This document shows positions 1 through 7,409 of a stretch of 32,908 bases of DNA, piece by piece (position 1 is the stretch's first letter; every line of letters begins with the position of its first letter). This DNA is from Thermoproteota archaeon (GTDB lineage Archaea > Korarchaeota > Korarchaeia > Korarchaeales > Korarchaeaceae), in contig JAOZFH010000014.1 in assembly GCA_027491415.1 (NCBI GenBank), positions 1 through 32,908 of the forward strand, in the 5' to 3' direction. The notes beneath the pieces were generated by a model. That model did no database searches. It was not told the origin of the DNA and saw only the letters and a list, made by a program, of their open reading frames with translations. The translations under genes and the position numbers were made by a program.

Positions 1-1177
1 GGCCCCTCTCGGCCTCGTAGAGGATGGTGTCCGCGCCGGCCCTCAGGAGGACGGTCACGGCCTTGGGGTTCTTGCAGTCCTCAACGAACACCATGCGATC
101 CTCACCGATCTTCCTCTCCTCCACAAGTCCCGCGTAGCCCAGCTCGGCCTCGGTGAGATCCTCAAGGTTGTTGACTATCTTCCCGCCGGTGGCTCTCTCG
201 AGCCTCTTCATGTCCTTCTCGCTGACCCTGCGGACGGCCATTATTCCCTTCTGGGCAAGGAAGTGCTGGGCCACCTCGTCGATGCCCTTCTGGCAGAAGA
301 CCACGTTGGCACCGGTAGCGGCGATCTTCTCCACCTTCTCCCTGAGGATCTGGGTCTCTTGGTCTATGAAGGCCCTCAACTCCTCTGGGCTGGATATCTG
401 GATCTCAACATCGATCTCGGGCTTCTTGACCTCGAGGGACAGGTTCAGGAGGGCAATCTTGGCGTCCCTGATGAGCTTCGGCATGTCCCTGTGGACGACC
501 TCCTTGTCGAGCACGACCCCCCTGATGAACTGGGTCTCGTCGAGGCTCTCTCCCTTCTTCTTCATGATCTTCACGTTGTCCACGTCTACGACCCTCTTTC
601 CGCCCTGCACCTCCTCAACGGCCTTGACGGCCTCGACAACGACCTCGGCCAGCTTCTTCCTCGCGCCCCTAACCAGCTTGCTGCTCATAGAGGTCTCGGC
701 AACCTTCTTGAGGAGTTCCAAGTCGTCGGGATCCACCTCTATGGCGATCTTGTCCAGTTCGCCCTCGACGAACCTCAGGGCTCTCTCATAGCCGTCTATG
801 ATGATTGTCGGGTGGATATCCTTGTTGAGAAGGTTCTCCGCCTCGGCCAATAGCTCCCCAGCCAGGACGACCGCGGTAGTGGTGCCGTCCCCCACCTCCT
901 TGTCCTGAGCCTTGGCGAGGTTGACCATGATCTTGGCGGCCGGGTGCGCGACCTCCATCTCCTCCAAGATCGTGGCGCCATCGTTGCTGATGGTGATGTC
1001 GCCCAGCGAGTCCACTATCATCTTGTCCATTCCCTTGGGGCCGAGGGTGGTCTTGATGGCGTCAGAGATGGCCCGAGCCGCCATTATATTGATCCTCCTC
1101 GCCTCTTCTCCTCTGGTCCGGGTGGTACCCTCCTTCAGTATGAGGACGGGTCTTCCGCCTATGGTCGCAAGAGCCAA
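1..1177 (-). CDS. Thermosome (group II chaperonin) subunit, partial
   Basis: ATP-driven cytosolic chaperonin subunit that forms double-ring folding chambers. The reading frame runs off the left edge, so about 392 N-terminal residues are present and the C-terminal equatorial part is missing. Visible group II chaperonin motifs are the N-terminal [28 protein letters not shown] (nucleotide site), [12 protein letters not shown] and the catalytic-loop [14 protein letters not shown], followed by intermediate and apical domain sequence. I chose the TTG at 1177 because GGTGA lies exactly 5 nt upstream and [17 protein letters not shown] matches family N-termini. An in-frame GTG at 1186 overlaps that ribosome site and is less likely. 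It is transcribed away from the MTAP operon. Which paralogue (alpha or beta) it is cannot be told. Confidence 0.96.
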   Translation of the reverse strand, partial: MALATIGGRPVLILKEGTTRTRGEEARRINIMAARAISDAIKTTLGPKGMDKMIVDSLGDITISNDGATILEEMEVAHPAAKIMVNLAKAQDKEVGDGTTTAVVLAGELLAEAENLLNKDIHPTIIIDGYERALRFVEGELDKIAIEVDPDDLELLKKVAETSMSSKLVRGARKKLAEVVVEAVKAVEEVQGGKRVVDVDNVKIMKKKGESLDETQFIRGVVLDKEVVHRDMPKLIRDAKIALLNLSLEVKKPEIDVEIQISSPEELRAFIDQETQILREKVEKIAATGANVVFCQKGIDEVAQHFLAQKGIMAVRRVSEKDMKRLERATGGKIVNNLEDLTEAELGYAGLVEERKIGEDRMVFVEDCKNPKAVTVLLRAGADTILYEAERG

Positions 1178-1208
1178 TCCGTTCACCCCCCCAGGTTCCT
1201 ATTGAATC

Positions 1209-1229
1209 GGGACCTTCGGCTGCGGTCCC
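1209..1229. repeat. Inverted repeat in the thermosome leader
   Basis: GGGACC at 1209-1214 and GGTCCC at 1224-1229 form a perfect 6-bp inverted repeat with a 9-nt loop. It lies between the TATA-like element and the thermosome start, close to the expected transcript start. It could be an operator or an RNA hairpin. Function is inferred from position only. Confidence 0.4.
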
Positions 1230-1257
1230 CTGATCCGTCGAAAGCGACCCGTTCCGC

Positions 1258-1270
1258 TATTTAAAATATT
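1258..1270. promoter_or_regulatory. TATA-like element between thermosome and MTAP genes
   Basis: The AT-only tract tatttaaaatatt is the only one in this divergent intergenic region. Reading right, it would start transcription near 1290, just ahead of the MTAP ribosome site. Reading left, it would give the thermosome mRNA a leader of about 55-60 nt containing the inverted repeat at 1209-1229. Confidence 0.6.
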
Positions 1271-1304
1271 GCCAGCTAGATAGGGAGCGGGGTGAGCGTC
1301 CAAA

Positions 1305-2123
1305 ATGCCCAAAGTTGGCATTATAGGCGGCAGCGGATTTTACGAGCTTCTAGAGGACCCTGAGAGGCTGATAGTCGACACGCCCTTCGGTCAGGTGAAG
1401 GTCGCGGTCGGCAAGATGGGGGGGAGTGAGGTCGCGTTCATACCGAGGCACGGTGAGAGGCACGAGGTGCCCCCCTTCATGGTCAACTACAGGGCGAACA
1501 TACTCGCCCTCCGCACCCTGGGGGTCGTCAGGATACTCGCCACCAACGCCGTGGGCTCCCTCTATCCCGCCTATGGCCCGGGCACGATACTTATACCCGA
1601 CGACCTCATCGACTTCACCAAGAATCGGCCGACGACCTTCTACGACGGGAAGACAAGAATCCGCATCGGAGACAGGGTAGTCGGCGGCGTCGTCCACGTG
1701 TCGATGACCCCGCACACCTACTGCCCGGAGCTGAGGGGCGCCCTCCTGGAGGCCGGAAGGGAGCTGGGGCTTGATTCGGTCGATGGGGGCGTGTACGTAT
1801 GCGCCGAGGGCAATAGGTTCGAGACGCCCGCCGAGATACGGGCCTTCAGGATGCTGGGCGGCACGGTTGTTGGGATGACCGGGTGCCCCGAGGCCATTCT
1901 GGCGAGGGAGGTGGCCGCCTGCTACGCCACGGTGACCGTGGTGACCAACTACGCCGCCGGAGTATCCGGCCCGGCCAAGCTCACCCACGACGAGGTCAAG
2001 GAGGTCTTCGCCCGCAGAATAGAGGACGTGAAGTCCATGCTCAGGATCGCCGTGGAGAGAATACCCCAAGAGAGGTCCTGCGCCTGTAAGGACGCTCTTG
2101 AGGGGGCGGTGGTGGAGCCTTGA
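1305..2123 (+). CDS. S-methyl-5'-thioadenosine phosphorylase / purine nucleoside phosphorylase (PNP family 2)
   Basis: Cytosolic enzyme that splits 5'-methylthioadenosine, or another purine nucleoside, with phosphate. It serves methionine and purine salvage. The 272-residue protein has the family features GIIGGSGFYE at the N-terminus, IPRHG (phosphate/ribose site), NAVGSL, EGNRFETPAE, and VGMTGCPEAILARE followed by VTNYAAG (base site). A CxC motif (CAC) near the C-terminus resembles the disulfide-forming CxC described in Sulfolobus MTAP II and suggests heat adaptation. The ATG has GGTGA upstream with 9-nt spacing. It is the first gene of an operon with pgk (4-nt overlap) and gap. MTAP versus broader PNP specificity cannot be decided from sequence alone. 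Confidence 0.92.
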   Translation: MPKVGIIGGSGFYELLEDPERLIVDTPFGQVKVAVGKMGGSEVAFIPRHGERHEVPPFMVNYRANILALRTLGVVRILATNAVGSLYPAYGPGTILIPDDLIDFTKNRPTTFYDGKTRIRIGDRVVGGVVHVSMTPHTYCPELRGALLEAGRELGLDSVDGGVYVCAEGNRFETPAEIRAFRMLGGTVVGMTGCPEAILAREVAACYATVTVVTNYAAGVSGPAKLTHDEVKEVFARRIEDVKSMLRIAVERIPQERSCACKDALEGAVVEP

Positions 2124-3373
2124 GGCTCACTGCCACCAGAATCAACCTCACATGGGGGGCAAAGGTGGAGGCCCTCCCCAAGATCGAGGACCTGAACGTG
2201 GAGGGGAAGAAGGTCTTCGTCAGGGTGGACATGAACGTCCCGGTGGAGAGGGGGGACGGCCCGGAGCCCGTGATCATGGACGCCACGAAGATCGAGCAGG
2301 CTGCCGCAACCCTCCGCGAGCTGCTCGATAACGGAGCCGCGGTCGTCGTCGGCACCCACCAGGGGAGGCCTGGGAGCCCAGACTTCATTAGCACGGAAGC
2401 CCACGCCAAGATTCTGAGTCAGATCCTCGGGATGGATGTGCAGTGGACCGACTCCGTCGTTGGAAGCGCCGCGAGGGAGAAGATCCGAGGCCTCAGGCCG
2501 GGGGAGCTGCTCATGCTGGAGAACCTCAGGTTCCACTCGGAGGAGAACCTCGAGGACGAACCTGAGAAGCTCGTGAGGACGCACATGGCAAGGAGGCTGG
2601 CCCCGCTCTTCGACGCATACGTTGACGACGCATTCCAGGCGGCGCACCGCTCTCAGCCCTCTCTGGTCGCTTTCCCGCTCTTGCTCCCCTCAGCCGCAGG
2701 CAGGCTCCTCGTAACGATGCTCAGAGAGCTGGCGGAGATTCACAAGGTCCAAGGAAGGAGGGTCTTCGCTCTTGGGGGAGCGAAGCTCGAGGACAAGATA
2801 AGGGTGCTTGACGCGTCTCTCAGGGGCGGGCTGGTAGACCTAGTAATCACGGGTGGTCTGCTGGGCGTCTTGATGGCCGAGGCGGCCGGCAACAAGATAC
2901 CGAGCACCGCCGCAACGTACAAGAGGAGGGAGATCCTCTTGCCCGCGGCCAAGAGGCTACTGACCGAGTTCCAGGAGAAGATACTCTACCCAGTGGACTT
3001 CGTCGTCTGGGATCCGGACACGGACGAGATCTCTCACGCCCCCGTTTACAACGTGCCAGAGGGCAAGGTCATCGTGGACGTGGGACCGGGCACGACCGGA
3101 ATCTACGCCGACGCATTGGCCGACTCAGACATAGTGGTGGCGAACGGGCCGTTCGGCATGTTCGAGGATCCCAGATTTAGGAAGGGGACCCTGGATTTCG
3201 TCAGATCCTGCTCGAGGGCAAAGAAGGAGGTGGTGTTCTGCGGAGGTCACCTCAGCTTGGCCGCAAAGTTGGCCGGCCTGGAGGAGGGCAGGATTTACAC
3301 GGCGGGGGGCGCCATTCTCTACGCCCTCTCGGGCCTACCCCTGCCAGCAGTCGACGTGTTACTGAGGAGGTGA
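2120..3373 (+). CDS. pgk: 3-phosphoglycerate kinase (archaeal)
   Basis: Cytosolic glycolytic and gluconeogenic enzyme interconverting 1,3-bisphosphoglycerate plus ADP with 3-phosphoglycerate plus ATP. Motifs in order (numbered from the TTG at 2120): substrate-binding RVDMNVP (35-41), GTHQGRPG (78-85), ENLRFHSEEN, DAFQAAHRSQPS, GGAKLEDK, ITGGLLG, nucleotide-site NGPFGMFE and the C-terminal CGGHLSLAA in place of the common GGGHS. The TTG overlaps the MTAP stop (TTGA). A GTG at 2165 gives MEALPKIEDLNVEGKK, closer to other archaeal N-termini, so the first 15 residues are uncertain. The last codons AGG AGG TGA serve as the ribosome site for gap. It works with gap, its operon partner. Confidence 0.96.
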   Translation: MRLTATRINLTWGAKVEALPKIEDLNVEGKKVFVRVDMNVPVERGDGPEPVIMDATKIEQAAATLRELLDNGAAVVVGTHQGRPGSPDFISTEAHAKILSQILGMDVQWTDSVVGSAAREKIRGLRPGELLMLENLRFHSEENLEDEPEKLVRTHMARRLAPLFDAYVDDAFQAAHRSQPSLVAFPLLLPSAAGRLLVTMLRELAEIHKVQGRRVFALGGAKLEDKIRVLDASLRGGLVDLVITGGLLGVLMAEAAGNKIPSTAATYKRREILLPAAKRLLTEFQEKILYPVDFVVWDPDTDEISHAPVYNVPEGKVIVDVGPGTTGIYADALADSDIVVANGPFGMFEDPRFRKGTLDFVRSCSRAKKEVVFCGGHLSLAAKLAGLEEGRIYTAGGAILYALSGLPLPAVDVLLRR

Positions 3374-3380
3374 GGTCCGT

Positions 3381-4418
3381 ATGATAAGGGTGGGCGTGGT
3401 GGGCTACGGGACTATAGGCTCGAGGGTCGCGGATGCCGTCAGGTCCCAGTCAGACATGAAGCTGGTCGGGGTGGTCAAGCCCACGCCAGACTACAGGGCG
3501 GAGATCGCGGTCAGCCTGAGGGGGGTAAGGTTCTTCGCGCCCTCGGAGGGCGGCCTACGGGCGTGGCGAGAGAGGGGGCTGCCGATTCATGGAACGCTCG
3601 ACGATCTCCTGCGTGAGGTGGATGTCGTCGTGGACACGACCCCCGGGGGCAAGGGCCGGGGTATGCGGGACACGTACGAGTCCACTGGTGTCAAGGCCAT
3701 CTTCCAGGGGGGCGAGCCGCCGGATGTGGCTGAGGTAAGCTTCGTCGCCCAAGTCAACTACGATGCGGCCAGGGGGAGGCGGTTCGTGAGGGTGGTCTCC
3801 TGCAACACCACGGGCTTGGCCAGGCTCCTCTACGCGCTCGACAGGGAGTTCGGTGTAGAGAGGGCCATAGTGACGCTCGTTAGGAGGGCGGCCGATCCAA
3901 AGGAGGTCAAGAAGGGCCCCATCGACGCCCTAGTTCCGGACCCGCCGAGGATCCCTTCTCACCACGGACCCGACCTGCAGACCGTGGTCCCGGGGCTCAA
4001 CGTGATCACCATGGCCGTCAAGGCTCCAACGACGCACAGCCACGTGCACAGCCTGGCGGTCAAGCTGGGCCGGGAGACCAGCAGAGAGGATGTCCTCGGG
4101 ATGCTCTCGTCGGAGAGGAGAATCGTGCTCGTGTCGGCGGCCTCCGGATTCAGGTCAACCGCAGACGTCCTGGACATTGGACGGGAACTCGGCAGGCCCA
4201 GGGCTGACATCTACGAGAACGTCGTCTGGGCCGACTCGGTGAGCGTGAACGGGCGGTGGCTCTACCTGTTCCAGGCGATACACCAGGAGGCGATTGTGAT
4301 CCCAGAGAACATCGACGCAATAAGGGCCATCGCCACCGATCTGTCTGCGGAGAGGTCCATGGATCTAACGGATGCGTCGCTGGGAGTCAAATCGGGTAGG
4401 ATCTTCAGGCCCCCCTGA
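3381..4418 (+). CDS. gap: Type II glyceraldehyde-3-phosphate dehydrogenase (archaeal)
   Basis: Phosphorylating NAD(P)-dependent dehydrogenase that makes 1,3-bisphosphoglycerate, the substrate of the adjacent PGK. In archaea with GAPOR or GAPN it usually runs in the gluconeogenic direction. The 345-residue protein starts with a Rossmann GVVGYGTIGSRVADAV, has KPTPDYRA, DTTPGGKG and the catalytic VVSCNTTGL with Cys141. Further on come HHGPDLQTVVPGL, the histidine-rich THSHVHS, and ENVVWADSV near the C-terminus. The ATG is preceded by GGAGGTGA formed from the end of pgk. It ends 6 nt from a convergent membrane-protein gene, so it is the last gene of the MTAP-pgk-gap operon. Confidence 0.96.
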   Translation: MIRVGVVGYGTIGSRVADAVRSQSDMKLVGVVKPTPDYRAEIAVSLRGVRFFAPSEGGLRAWRERGLPIHGTLDDLLREVDVVVDTTPGGKGRGMRDTYESTGVKAIFQGGEPPDVAEVSFVAQVNYDAARGRRFVRVVSCNTTGLARLLYALDREFGVERAIVTLVRRAADPKEVKKGPIDALVPDPPRIPSHHGPDLQTVVPGLNVITMAVKAPTTHSHVHSLAVKLGRETSREDVLGMLSSERRIVLVSAASGFRSTADVLDIGRELGRPRADIYENVVWADSVSVNGRWLYLFQAIHQEAIVIPENIDAIRAIATDLSAERSMDLTDASLGVKSGRIFRPP

Positions 4419-4424
4419 GGCTCA

Positions 4425-4952
4425 TCAGCTCCTCCCCTTGGCCTTCTTCGCCTTGCCTCTCTCCTTGCCCCTGATCTCCCTAGCCTCCCCCCTCCCCTCC
4501 TGCTCTGGCTCTAGAGACCCCTCGGCGAGGAGCGTTAGGTGCTTCCAGCCGGAGGCCAGTATGCTATAGGCCAGCGCCGAGAAGGCGAGCGTGGTCAGCA
4601 GAGTCTCGCCGGTCCTCGCAGCCAGGGCCGACGCGAGCCCGAGCAGAGGTATCTCCAGCCCCCCAATTATCAGGACTCTGCTGAAGGGCCTGGGATCGCC
4701 CTTCCTTATCGCTTTCACGGCCCTATCGGCGTAGAAGAAGAGGAGAATCGCGACCATCAGCGCCGCCAGGTTCAGGGGGCCGTATCCCGGTATGAGGGGG
4801 CATCCCATACGTCCGCATGCCAGTGCCCCGATGAGCATGGAACCCGCCGGACCTAGACATGCCCAGGCCGTCGCCAGACCCAGCTTCTGTAGAGCAGACT
4901 CCTCAAGCCTTGGACCCGATAAGGGTCCGCTCCTAGCCTTTGGCGTTGACAT
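4425..4952 (-). CDS. Small membrane protein of unknown function
   Basis: I do not recognise this 175-residue protein. It has about four hydrophobic segments (roughly residues 25-46, 59-75, 92-112 and 118-136) and a highly charged C-terminal tail rich in Lys, Arg and Glu from about residue 146, likely cytoplasmic. GRMGCPLIPGYGPLN between segments 1 and 2 contains one of its few cysteines. The ATG at 4952 lies about 28 nt from a TATA-like tract shared with EF-1A, so the mRNA may be almost leaderless. It is convergent with gap and divergent from EF-1A, so context gives no functional hint. Confidence 0.75.
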   Translation of the reverse strand: MSTPKARSGPLSGPRLEESALQKLGLATAWACLGPAGSMLIGALACGRMGCPLIPGYGPLNLAALMVAILLFFYADRAVKAIRKGDPRPFSRVLIIGGLEIPLLGLASALAARTGETLLTTLAFSALAYSILASGWKHLTLLAEGSLEPEQEGRGEAREIRGKERGKAKKAKGRS

Positions 4953-4976
4953 CGGCTCCAGCCCCGCTCAAATAAG

Positions 4977-4984
4977 TTTTAAAA
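4977..4984. promoter_or_regulatory. TATA-like element between the membrane-protein gene and EF-1A
   Basis: The palindromic ttttaaaa is embedded in an AT-rich tract starting at 4971. It is about 28 nt from the minus-strand ATG (4952), the distance expected of a leaderless start. It is about 68 nt from the EF-1A ATG, leaving a leader of about 40 nt that holds the EF-1A ribosome site. Confidence 0.6.
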
Positions 4985-5048
4985 CTCGAACGTAAAAAAC
5001 CCAAGGACCCGCGTGAGTGCGGCATTCGTGTGTAGAGGGTGATGAGAG

Positions 5049-6314
5049 ATGCCCGAGAAGGAGCACGTGAACGTCGTGTTCGTGGGACACGTCGACCACG
5101 GCAAGTCCACCCTGATAGGCAGGCTGTACTGGGACGCCGGTATAATCAAGGAGCTCCCGCCCGAGGAGCTGGCTCACGACGCCAAGTTCGCCTGGGTCGT
5201 GGACAGGCTCAAGGAGGAGAGAGAGCGCGGAATGACCATCGACCTGTTCCACACCAAGCTCGAGACCCCCCACAAGCTGATCACAATCATCGACGCCCCA
5301 GGCCACAGGGACTTCGTCAAGAACATGATCACCGGCGCCAGCCAGGCCGACGCCGCGGTCCTCGTGGTCTCTGCCAAGAGGGGAGAGGGAGTCCAGGCCC
5401 AGACCATCGAGCACGTCTTCCTGATCAAGACCCTCGGCGTGAACCAGCTGGCCGTCGCCATCTCCAAGATGGACGACCCGACCGTTAACTACAGTAAGGA
5501 GAGGTTCGAGGAGCTGAAGGAGCAGGTCTCTGAGCTCCTGAGGAAGGTCGGCTACAACCCCGATGAGATCCAGTTCGTCCCCTGCAGCGGTCTTGAGGGC
5601 GACAACGTCTATCGGAAGAGTGACAAGATGCCGTGGTATGACGGCCCGACCCTGTTCGAGGTGATGGACACCTTCAAGGCCCCGCCGAAGCCCGTCGACA
5701 AGCCGCTGAGGATCCCCGTGCAGGACGTCTTCTCCATCACCGGAGTCGGCACCGTGGTCGTCGGCAGGGTCGAGACGGGCGTCATCAAGCCCGGCGACAC
5801 CGTGATCATCGAGCCGCTGCACAAGACCGCTGAGGTCAAGAGCATCGAGATGCACCACGAGAAGCTGCCCAAGGCCGAGCCCGGCGATAACATAGGCATC
5901 AACCTCAAGGGCATCGAGAGGAAGGAGATCAAGAGGGGCGACGTCATCGGCCACCCGAACAACCCGCCCACCGTGGTGGAGGAGTTCACCGCCCAGATAG
6001 TGGTGCTCCAGCACCCCACCGCCATAGCCGCCGGCTACACCCCCGTGATCCACGCCCACACCGGTCACGTGTCCGCGAGGATCACCGAGCTCGTGAAGAA
6101 GCTCGATCCCAGGACCGGCCAAGTCATCGAGGAGAACCCGTCCTTCATCAAGAAGGGAGACGCCGCCATAGTCAAGATGAGGCCCATCAAGCCCTTCGTC
6201 CTCGAGAAGTACCAGGACTTCCCGCAGCTGGGCAGGTTCGCCGTCAGGGACATGGGCATCACGGTAGCCGCCGGCATAGTGCTCGACGTCAAGCCCCTCG
6301 AGAGGAAGAAGTGA
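5049..6314 (+). CDS. tuf: Translation elongation factor 1-alpha (EF-1A/EF-Tu)
   Basis: GTPase that delivers aminoacyl-tRNA to the ribosomal A site. It has 421 residues in three domains. G motifs: G1 GHVDHGKS (13-20), the switch-I end [13 protein letters not shown]3 DAPGH (82-86), G4 SKMD (139-142) where NKMD is expected, and G5 CSGLEG. Domains 2-3 are typical ([42 protein letters not shown]). The stretch between G1 and LKEERERG is several residues shorter than the Pyrococcus sequence as I recall it. The 11-residue insert after the G3 region that eukaryotes and Crenarchaeota share is absent ([13 protein letters not shown]). The ATG has GGTGA 6 nt upstream. uS10 follows, the usual archaeal tuf-rpsJ order. 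Confidence 0.97.
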   Translation: MPEKEHVNVVFVGHVDHGKSTLIGRLYWDAGIIKELPPEELAHDAKFAWVVDRLKEERERGMTIDLFHTKLETPHKLITIIDAPGHRDFVKNMITGASQADAAVLVVSAKRGEGVQAQTIEHVFLIKTLGVNQLAVAISKMDDPTVNYSKERFEELKEQVSELLRKVGYNPDEIQFVPCSGLEGDNVYRKSDKMPWYDGPTLFEVMDTFKAPPKPVDKPLRIPVQDVFSITGVGTVVVGRVETGVIKPGDTVIIEPLHKTAEVKSIEMHHEKLPKAEPGDNIGINLKGIERKEIKRGDVIGHPNNPPTVVEEFTAQIVVLQHPTAIAAGYTPVIHAHTGHVSARITELVKKLDPRTGQVIEENPSFIKKGDAAIVKMRPIKPFVLEKYQDFPQLGRFAVRDMGITVAAGIVLDVKPLERKK

Positions 6315-6336
6315 GGGGTCGATCCTCCCCCCACCC

Positions 6337-6344
6337 TTTTATTT
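6337..6344 (+). promoter_or_regulatory. TATA-like element upstream of uS10, or T-rich end of the EF-1A transcript
   Basis: ttttattt lies 23 nt after the EF-1A stop, following a C-rich run, and about 44 nt before the uS10 start. It could act as a TATA box for uS10 (start near 6366) or as the U-rich tract at which archaeal RNA polymerase ends the EF-1A transcript. Sequence alone does not separate the two. Confidence 0.4.
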
Positions 6345-6384
6345 GCGGCGAGTAAAGAGGGGCCTGCGAGGGACGGGATAGAGT

Positions 6385-6699
6385 ATGGTGGAGAGGTTGA
6401 GGATAGAGCTGGTCAGCACCAACGTGAGCAGCTTGGAGTCCACCGCGAGGGAGTTTCGCGAGGTCGCCGAGAAGATGGGCGTCAGAATTCGGGGTCCCAT
6501 CCCCCTGCCCACTAAGAGGCTGAGGGTCACGACACTCCGGAACCCGTCGGGGGAGGGCACAAACAGGTACGACAGGTTTGAACTGAGGATACACAAGAGG
6601 ATCATAGACGTCCTCAACCCGGACGAGAGGTTCATCCGGAGGATAATGGGTATCTCCATACCCGAAGACGTCAAGATCAGCATCGTGATGCTGGCGTGA
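6385..6699 (+). CDS. rpsJ: Small ribosomal subunit protein uS10
   Basis: Component of the 30S head next to uS3 and uS14. The 104-residue protein shows the uS10 pattern: RIELVSTNVSSLESTAREF, PLPTKRLRVTTLRNPSGEGT (the extended loop that threads into the head) and ELRIHKRIIDVLNPDERFIRRIMGISIPEDVKISI, in full family length. The ATG is 70 nt after EF-1A, preserving the archaeal tuf-rpsJ arrangement. The stop codon sits in the loop of a perfect 12-bp hairpin. The downstream tRNA-Ser gene is on the opposite strand. Confidence 0.96.
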   Translation: MVERLRIELVSTNVSSLESTAREFREVAEKMGVRIRGPIPLPTKRLRVTTLRNPSGEGTNRYDRFELRIHKRIIDVLNPDERFIRRIMGISIPEDVKISIVMLA

Positions 6700-6711
6700 G
6701 CCAGCATCACG
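6684..6711 (+). terminator. Perfect 12-bp hairpin enclosing the uS10 stop codon
   Basis: cgtgatgctggc (6684-6695) and its exact reverse complement (6700-6711) flank the 4-nt loop gtga, which contains the uS10 TGA. It sits at the 3' end of the transcript and is followed by attatcg without a long T tract. It could protect the mRNA 3' end or help termination. Archaeal termination normally relies on U tracts rather than hairpins, so the terminator label is tentative. Confidence 0.5.
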
Positions 6712-6781
6712 ATTATCGCTCCTCTCACTCCTTGTCGCTTCCGTCGCCATCCATCGACCTTCGCGGTCGCTGAAGGAGAGG

Positions 6782-6873
6782 TGGCGCCGGGGGTGGGATT
6801 TGAACCCACGCGGCCCCCGAGGGGCCACCGGCTCTCAAGGCCGGCGCCTTGGTCCGGGCTAGGCTACCCCGGC
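6782..6873 (-). tRNA. tRNA-Ser(UGA), encoded CCA, no intron
   Basis: Class II cloverleaf reading leftward. Acceptor GCCGGGG pairs with CCCCGGC, discriminator G, encoded CCA. The D stem is GCCT/AGGC. The anticodon stem CCGGC/GCCGG holds the 7-nt loop CTTGAGA, so the anticodon is TGA (serine). A long variable arm (GGCCCC/GGGGCC) and the T arm GTGGG-TTCAAAT-CCCAC follow. The 7-nt loop leaves no room for an intron. A TATA-like ataaaaa (6897-6903) lies 27 nt upstream of the 5' end. It is convergent with uS10, whereas many archaea carry a tRNA-Ser co-oriented after tuf and rpsJ. Confidence 0.95.
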
Positions 6874-6896
6874 CCATCAAATACCCGTGACTCCGG

Positions 6897-6903
6897 ATAA
6901 AAA
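6897..6903 (-). promoter_or_regulatory. TATA-like element for tRNA-Ser
   Basis: ataaaaa on the plus strand (tttttat in the direction of transcription) is centred 27 nt from the tRNA 5' end, the usual archaeal TATA distance. It stands out in a GC-rich spacer. Confidence 0.6.
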
Positions 6904-6969
6904 GGTGTGAAGTAGGTGAGGGCCTACCCCCCGGGTAGCCAAGCCGGTGGTGGCGAGGGGCTGAAGCCC

Positions 6970-7365
6970 TCACTTGAGGGGCACGTACTTGCTGGACCTG
7001 GTGGCCCCCTTTCCAGGCCGGCCGTGCTGGACTACCCTGTTGGTCATGGCGAACTCGCCGAGGTAGTGCCCTATCATCTCTGGGGTGATCTGAACCTCCA
7101 CAAACTCCTTCCCGTTGTGAACGGCGATCTTCATGCCTACCATCTCAGGGAGGACGGGCATGTCCCTCCTGTGGGTCCTTATCACTTTGTTCACGCCCGC
7201 GACCTTGTACTTCCTGATCTTCTCCAGCAGCTTCTTGTTCTCGGGCGACAGTCCCCTCCTGAGGGTTCTCCTTATCCTCGCCGGCATGACCTCCGCCAGC
7301 TCATCGAGCGTCATCTGAGTGAGCTGCTCCAGCGTGTACCCCCTGTAAGTAAATTCCTTGGGCAT
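6970..7365 (-). CDS. rpsS: Small ribosomal subunit protein uS19
   Basis: Component of the 30S head that contacts uS13 and the A-site finger. It has 131 residues, usual for archaea, with [15 protein letters not shown] at the N-terminus, [36 protein letters not shown] (given in pieces: [24 protein letters not shown]) and the C-terminal [17 protein letters not shown]. It is the last gene of the uL3-uL4-uL23-uL2-uS19 run. uL22 and uS3, which normally follow, are not present here. A TATA-like tract at 7391-7400 may give it an extra promoter. Confidence 0.96.
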   Translation of the reverse strand: MPKEFTYRGYTLEQLTQMTLDELAEVMPARIRRTLRRGLSPENKKLLEKIRKYKVAGVNKVIRTHRRDMPVLPEMVGMKIAVHNGKEFVEVQITPEMIGHYLGEFAMTNRVVQHGRPGKGATRSSKYVPLK

Positions 7366-7390
7366 TCCTCAGATTCCCCCTCACTCCGCC

Positions 7391-7400
7391 TCATATAAGG
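7391..7400 (-). promoter_or_regulatory. Possible internal TATA element for uS19
   Basis: The 44-nt gap between uL2 and uS19 contains ccttatatga (read on the minus strand), centred about 30 nt upstream of the uS19 ATG. Other operon junctions nearby are 7-11 nt gaps or overlaps, so this longer AT-rich gap suggests an internal promoter. Confidence 0.4.
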
Positions 7401-7409
7401 TTTGGTTCT

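Noticed and set aside
153-853. Two overlapping plus-strand frames at the left edge
   Set aside because: They lie opposite the thermosome gene, whose own frame is open to the window edge and carries unmistakable chaperonin motifs.
4968-6122. A 384-residue open frame antisense to EF-1A
   Set aside because: It mirrors the strong codon bias of EF-1A, is rich in His, Asp and Leu as such shadows are, has no recognisable domain and would cover a highly conserved gene.
6815-6850. Possible intron in tRNA-Ser
   Set aside because: The anticodon loop is a normal 7 nt and the extra length is the class II variable arm plus encoded CCA.
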